From NCBI RefSeq assembly GCF_004028155.1, contig NZ_SBII01000015.1:39275-103274 (forward strand): a stretch of 64,000 nucleotides of DNA, in the 5' to 3' direction. This document shows positions 62,043 to 64,000 of this stretch, in pieces; the first letter of the stretch is position 1; every line of letters starts with the position of its first letter. Position numbers and translations under genes: made by a program. The DNA comes from Flavobacterium cerinum (lineage in GTDB: Bacteria > Bacteroidota > Bacteroidia > Flavobacteriales > Flavobacteriaceae). The notes below the pieces were generated by a model that did not search any database, had not been told where the DNA came from, and worked only from the letters and a program-made list of their open reading frames with translations.

Positions 62043-64000
62043 ATGAAAAGGATTATTGTTTTAAGTTTGTTTTTGTTGCTTTGTTTTAATGCAATAGCTC
62101 AAACACAGCCAAATGATTGCGCTAATGCGATCACTATATGTGGAAACGGGAGTTTTTCCTCAAATGCCTCCGGTATTGGAAATGTCCAGGAAGTTAACGC
62201 GTGTGGAGGATCTGAGCACAATTCCATTTGGTTAAAGATTAACATTGCTCAAGCAGGAACACTAGGGTTTGATTTGATTCCTAACGATCCGGCTTTAACA
62301 GCAGATTATGATTTCTGGGTTTTCCCTGCAAATGCAACATGTGGATCTTTAGGCAGCCCAATACGATGTGCTACAACCGCTCCAAGTTTGGTAGTTCCTA
62401 CACCTACAAATAATCATACAGGTATGAAAGGTACTATACTAAGTACTTCAGTTGGTCCTGGTGCAAATGGTAATGGCTATGTTTTTTGGTTAAATGTTTT
62501 ACCGGGTCAATCCTATTATATTGCTATAGATAGGCCAGGAGGCGACGGAGGATTTCAGTTAAACTGGACAGGTAGTGCTACTTTGGGTACTGGTGCTTTT
62601 CCTCAGCCACCTACTGCAAATAATTTAGGAGAAGTAAGGACATGCAGTAATAATCCTAATGTTGGTATTTTTGATTTAGGTGCTCTAAAAAGTCAAATCA
62701 ATCCTGATTTGGTTAATAAGACTATCAACTTTTATAATACCCAGGCAAATGCTATTGATGGAGTATCTCAACTGGGTAATATTATATCTAACATATCCAA
62801 TCCACAACAGATATTTGCTAAAGTAACAGATAATATAACTGGTTGTTTTACAGTAACCGATTTTAATCTAGTTGTATATCCTGTTCCAAATGTTGATGTA
62901 TCAGCTTCCTCTTCAAATGTATGCCCTGGCGATAATGTAATATTTACTTTTACAGGAACTCCAAATGCAACGTTTAATTATTCTGTCGATGGAGCAGCAA
63001 ATGAAACGGCTGTTTTAAATGCTGCCGGAACATTTACAATTTCACAACCTGTTTTAGCTAATACAACATATACATTGTCAAATGCCAGTATTATAAATTC
63101 TGGGGGTGTTGTTGTATGCAGTCAGGCATTAACTGATTCTGTAACTGTAACAGTTAATATAATGACCCCTTTGCAATTTTCTTCAAATACTCCAATTTGT
63201 GTAGGTCAAGATGGGATTATTACATTAACAGGTCCTGCTAATGCTGTTGTTACTTATACGATTAATGGTACTCCTGGTACTCAAAATATAACTTTAGATG
63301 CTGCTGGTACAAATACGATTACAATTCCGGCACTTATTTCCAATACCAATTTTAATATAATAAGTGTAACAGATACAGCTGCTCCATTTTGTAGTGAAAT
63401 TATAAATACACCTGGAACAATTGTTGTAAATTCTCTTCCACAAGTAACTGCACCACAGCCAATGCATATATGTGCATCAGGATTAGGTATTTTTGATCTT
63501 GATACTAATAATGCGGTAATTTCCGGAGGTAATACAGCTTACATTGTAACATACCATTTAACTTCAGGTGACGCTGCTCTTGGAATTGGTGCTATAAGTT
63601 CACCTTATCAGAGTATTTCAGGTAATCAAACAGTATATGTTAGAGTGAAATCTTCAGCGACTTCAAACTGTATAAACTTTACGACTCTGGATATTATTAC
63701 CAGACCAGCCCCTGTTGTTTCCCCTGCTACACCTTTAGAGGCTTGTGCTAATAATTTTGACGGATTTTCATTTTTCAATCTGACTACAGCAGGTAATGAG
63801 ATCTTAAACGGGCAGACTGGTTTAACGATAACGTATCACCTTACCGAGATTGGCGCTGATTTTGGTACTACTCCAATAACGACAGATGTAACGAATTTCC
63901 AGAATACTGTTGCTTATACACAAACGGTATGGGCTAGTGTCATCCAGAGTGGAACCACTACGAACTGCCGTACGGTTGTTCCGATCCAATTGATCGTTCA
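62043..64000 (+). CDS. Partial large secreted protein, probable T9SS-associated adhesin (copy D, 3' end outside window)
   Basis: From the ATG at 62043 the frame stays open to the window edge, giving at least 652 residues. A signal peptide (MKRIIVLSLFLLLCFNAIAQ) precedes an N-terminal domain with PNDCANAITICGNGSFSSN, NSIWLKINIAQAGTLGFDL and DYDFWVFPANATC, which resembles the first domain of many large Flavobacterium type B T9SS cargos. Cysteine-rich modules follow, each opening with a Cys and FDL or FNL pattern (RTCSNNPNVGIFDLG, HICASGLGIFDLDT, EACANNFDGFSFFNLT). The C-terminal sorting domain lies outside the window, so assignment as T9SS cargo is by resemblance. It has no similarity in overall layout to copies A-C. 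Confidence 0.8.
   Translation, partial: MKRIIVLSLFLLLCFNAIAQTQPNDCANAITICGNGSFSSNASGIGNVQEVNACGGSEHNSIWLKINIAQAGTLGFDLIPNDPALTADYDFWVFPANATCGSLGSPIRCATTAPSLVVPTPTNNHTGMKGTILSTSVGPGANGNGYVFWLNVLPGQSYYIAIDRPGGDGGFQLNWTGSATLGTGAFPQPPTANNLGEVRTCSNNPNVGIFDLGALKSQINPDLVNKTINFYNTQANAIDGVSQLGNIISNISNPQQIFAKVTDNITGCFTVTDFNLVVYPVPNVDVSASSSNVCPGDNVIFTFTGTPNATFNYSVDGAANETAVLNAAGTFTISQPVLANTTYTLSNASIINSGGVVVCSQALTDSVTVTVNIMTPLQFSSNTPICVGQDGIITLTGPANAVVTYTINGTPGTQNITLDAAGTNTITIPALISNTNFNIISVTDTAAPFCSEIINTPGTIVVNSLPQVTAPQPMHICASGLGIFDLDTNNAVISGGNTAYIVTYHLTSGDAALGIGAISSPYQSISGNQTVYVRVKSSATSNCINFTTLDIITRPAPVVSPATPLEACANNFDGFSFFNLTTAGNEILNGQTGLTITYHLTEIGADFGTTPITTDVTNFQNTVAYTQTVWASVIQSGTTTNCRTVVPIQLIV

Overview
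The window is AT-rich chromosomal DNA from a member of the Bacteroidota, almost certainly Flavobacteriaceae and Flavobacterium-like. The evidence is: a type A type IX secretion (T9SS) sorting domain and three type B (gliding-motility-associated) C-terminal domains; a TamB with a lipoprotein TamA variant (TamL); DUF3667 and BatA-like proteins; signal peptides ending in AQ; and recurrent TAnnTTTG promoter boxes. No rRNA, tRNA, CRISPR array, insertion sequence or prophage is visible.

Positions 1-34800 are mostly housekeeping and envelope genes in short operons separated by strong hairpin terminators. In order: a broken-off lipoprotein gene (-); a split YeeE/YedE sulfur transporter pair (+); a (-) operon of BatA-like VWA protein, dihydroorotase-like protein, small DUF4870-like membrane protein and esterase; a secreted lactonase (+); a FucP-type sugar permease (+); a DEAD-box helicase (-); four small uncharacterised genes (+); a DUF3667 duplicate pair and an M28 peptidase (-); a secreted hypothetical and a dienelactone hydrolase (-); a DUF421 protein with an added zinc ribbon (+); a low-complexity secreted protein (-); a GNAT acetyltransferase (+); a YihY/BrkB protein (-); a type II NADH dehydrogenase (+); tamB-tamL (-); an RluE-like pseudouridine synthase (-); an SRPBCC/ArsR/SRPBCC operon with a palindromic operator (+); a thiolase (-); a small coiled-coil protein (+); and a secreted beta-propeller-like protein with a type A T9SS sorting domain (-).

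Positions 34968-64000 form a surface-adhesin locus. Two giant paralogous type B T9SS cargo genes (2864 and 2586 aa) read leftward. A third (2291 aa) and the start of a fourth read rightward. Between the two arms are a membrane-anchored TPR/AraC-type regulator and, 4 nt downstream, a TPR membrane protein that lacks the DNA-binding domain. The giants are mosaics of choice-of-anchor J/cleaved-adhesin, fibronectin type III, PPC-like, choice-of-anchor L and Ig-like modules in tandem.

The most notable candidates are: (1) the giant-adhesin locus with its central TPR regulator pair; (2) a dihydroorotase homologue that has lost its metal-binding HxH; (3) the probably self-regulated ArsR/SRPBCC operon with paired GTAACC-N4-GGTTAC operators; and (4) palindromes of the type AAGTT-N2/3-AACTT upstream of both leftward giant genes. 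All functions come from reading motifs and domain resemblance by eye; no database search was run.
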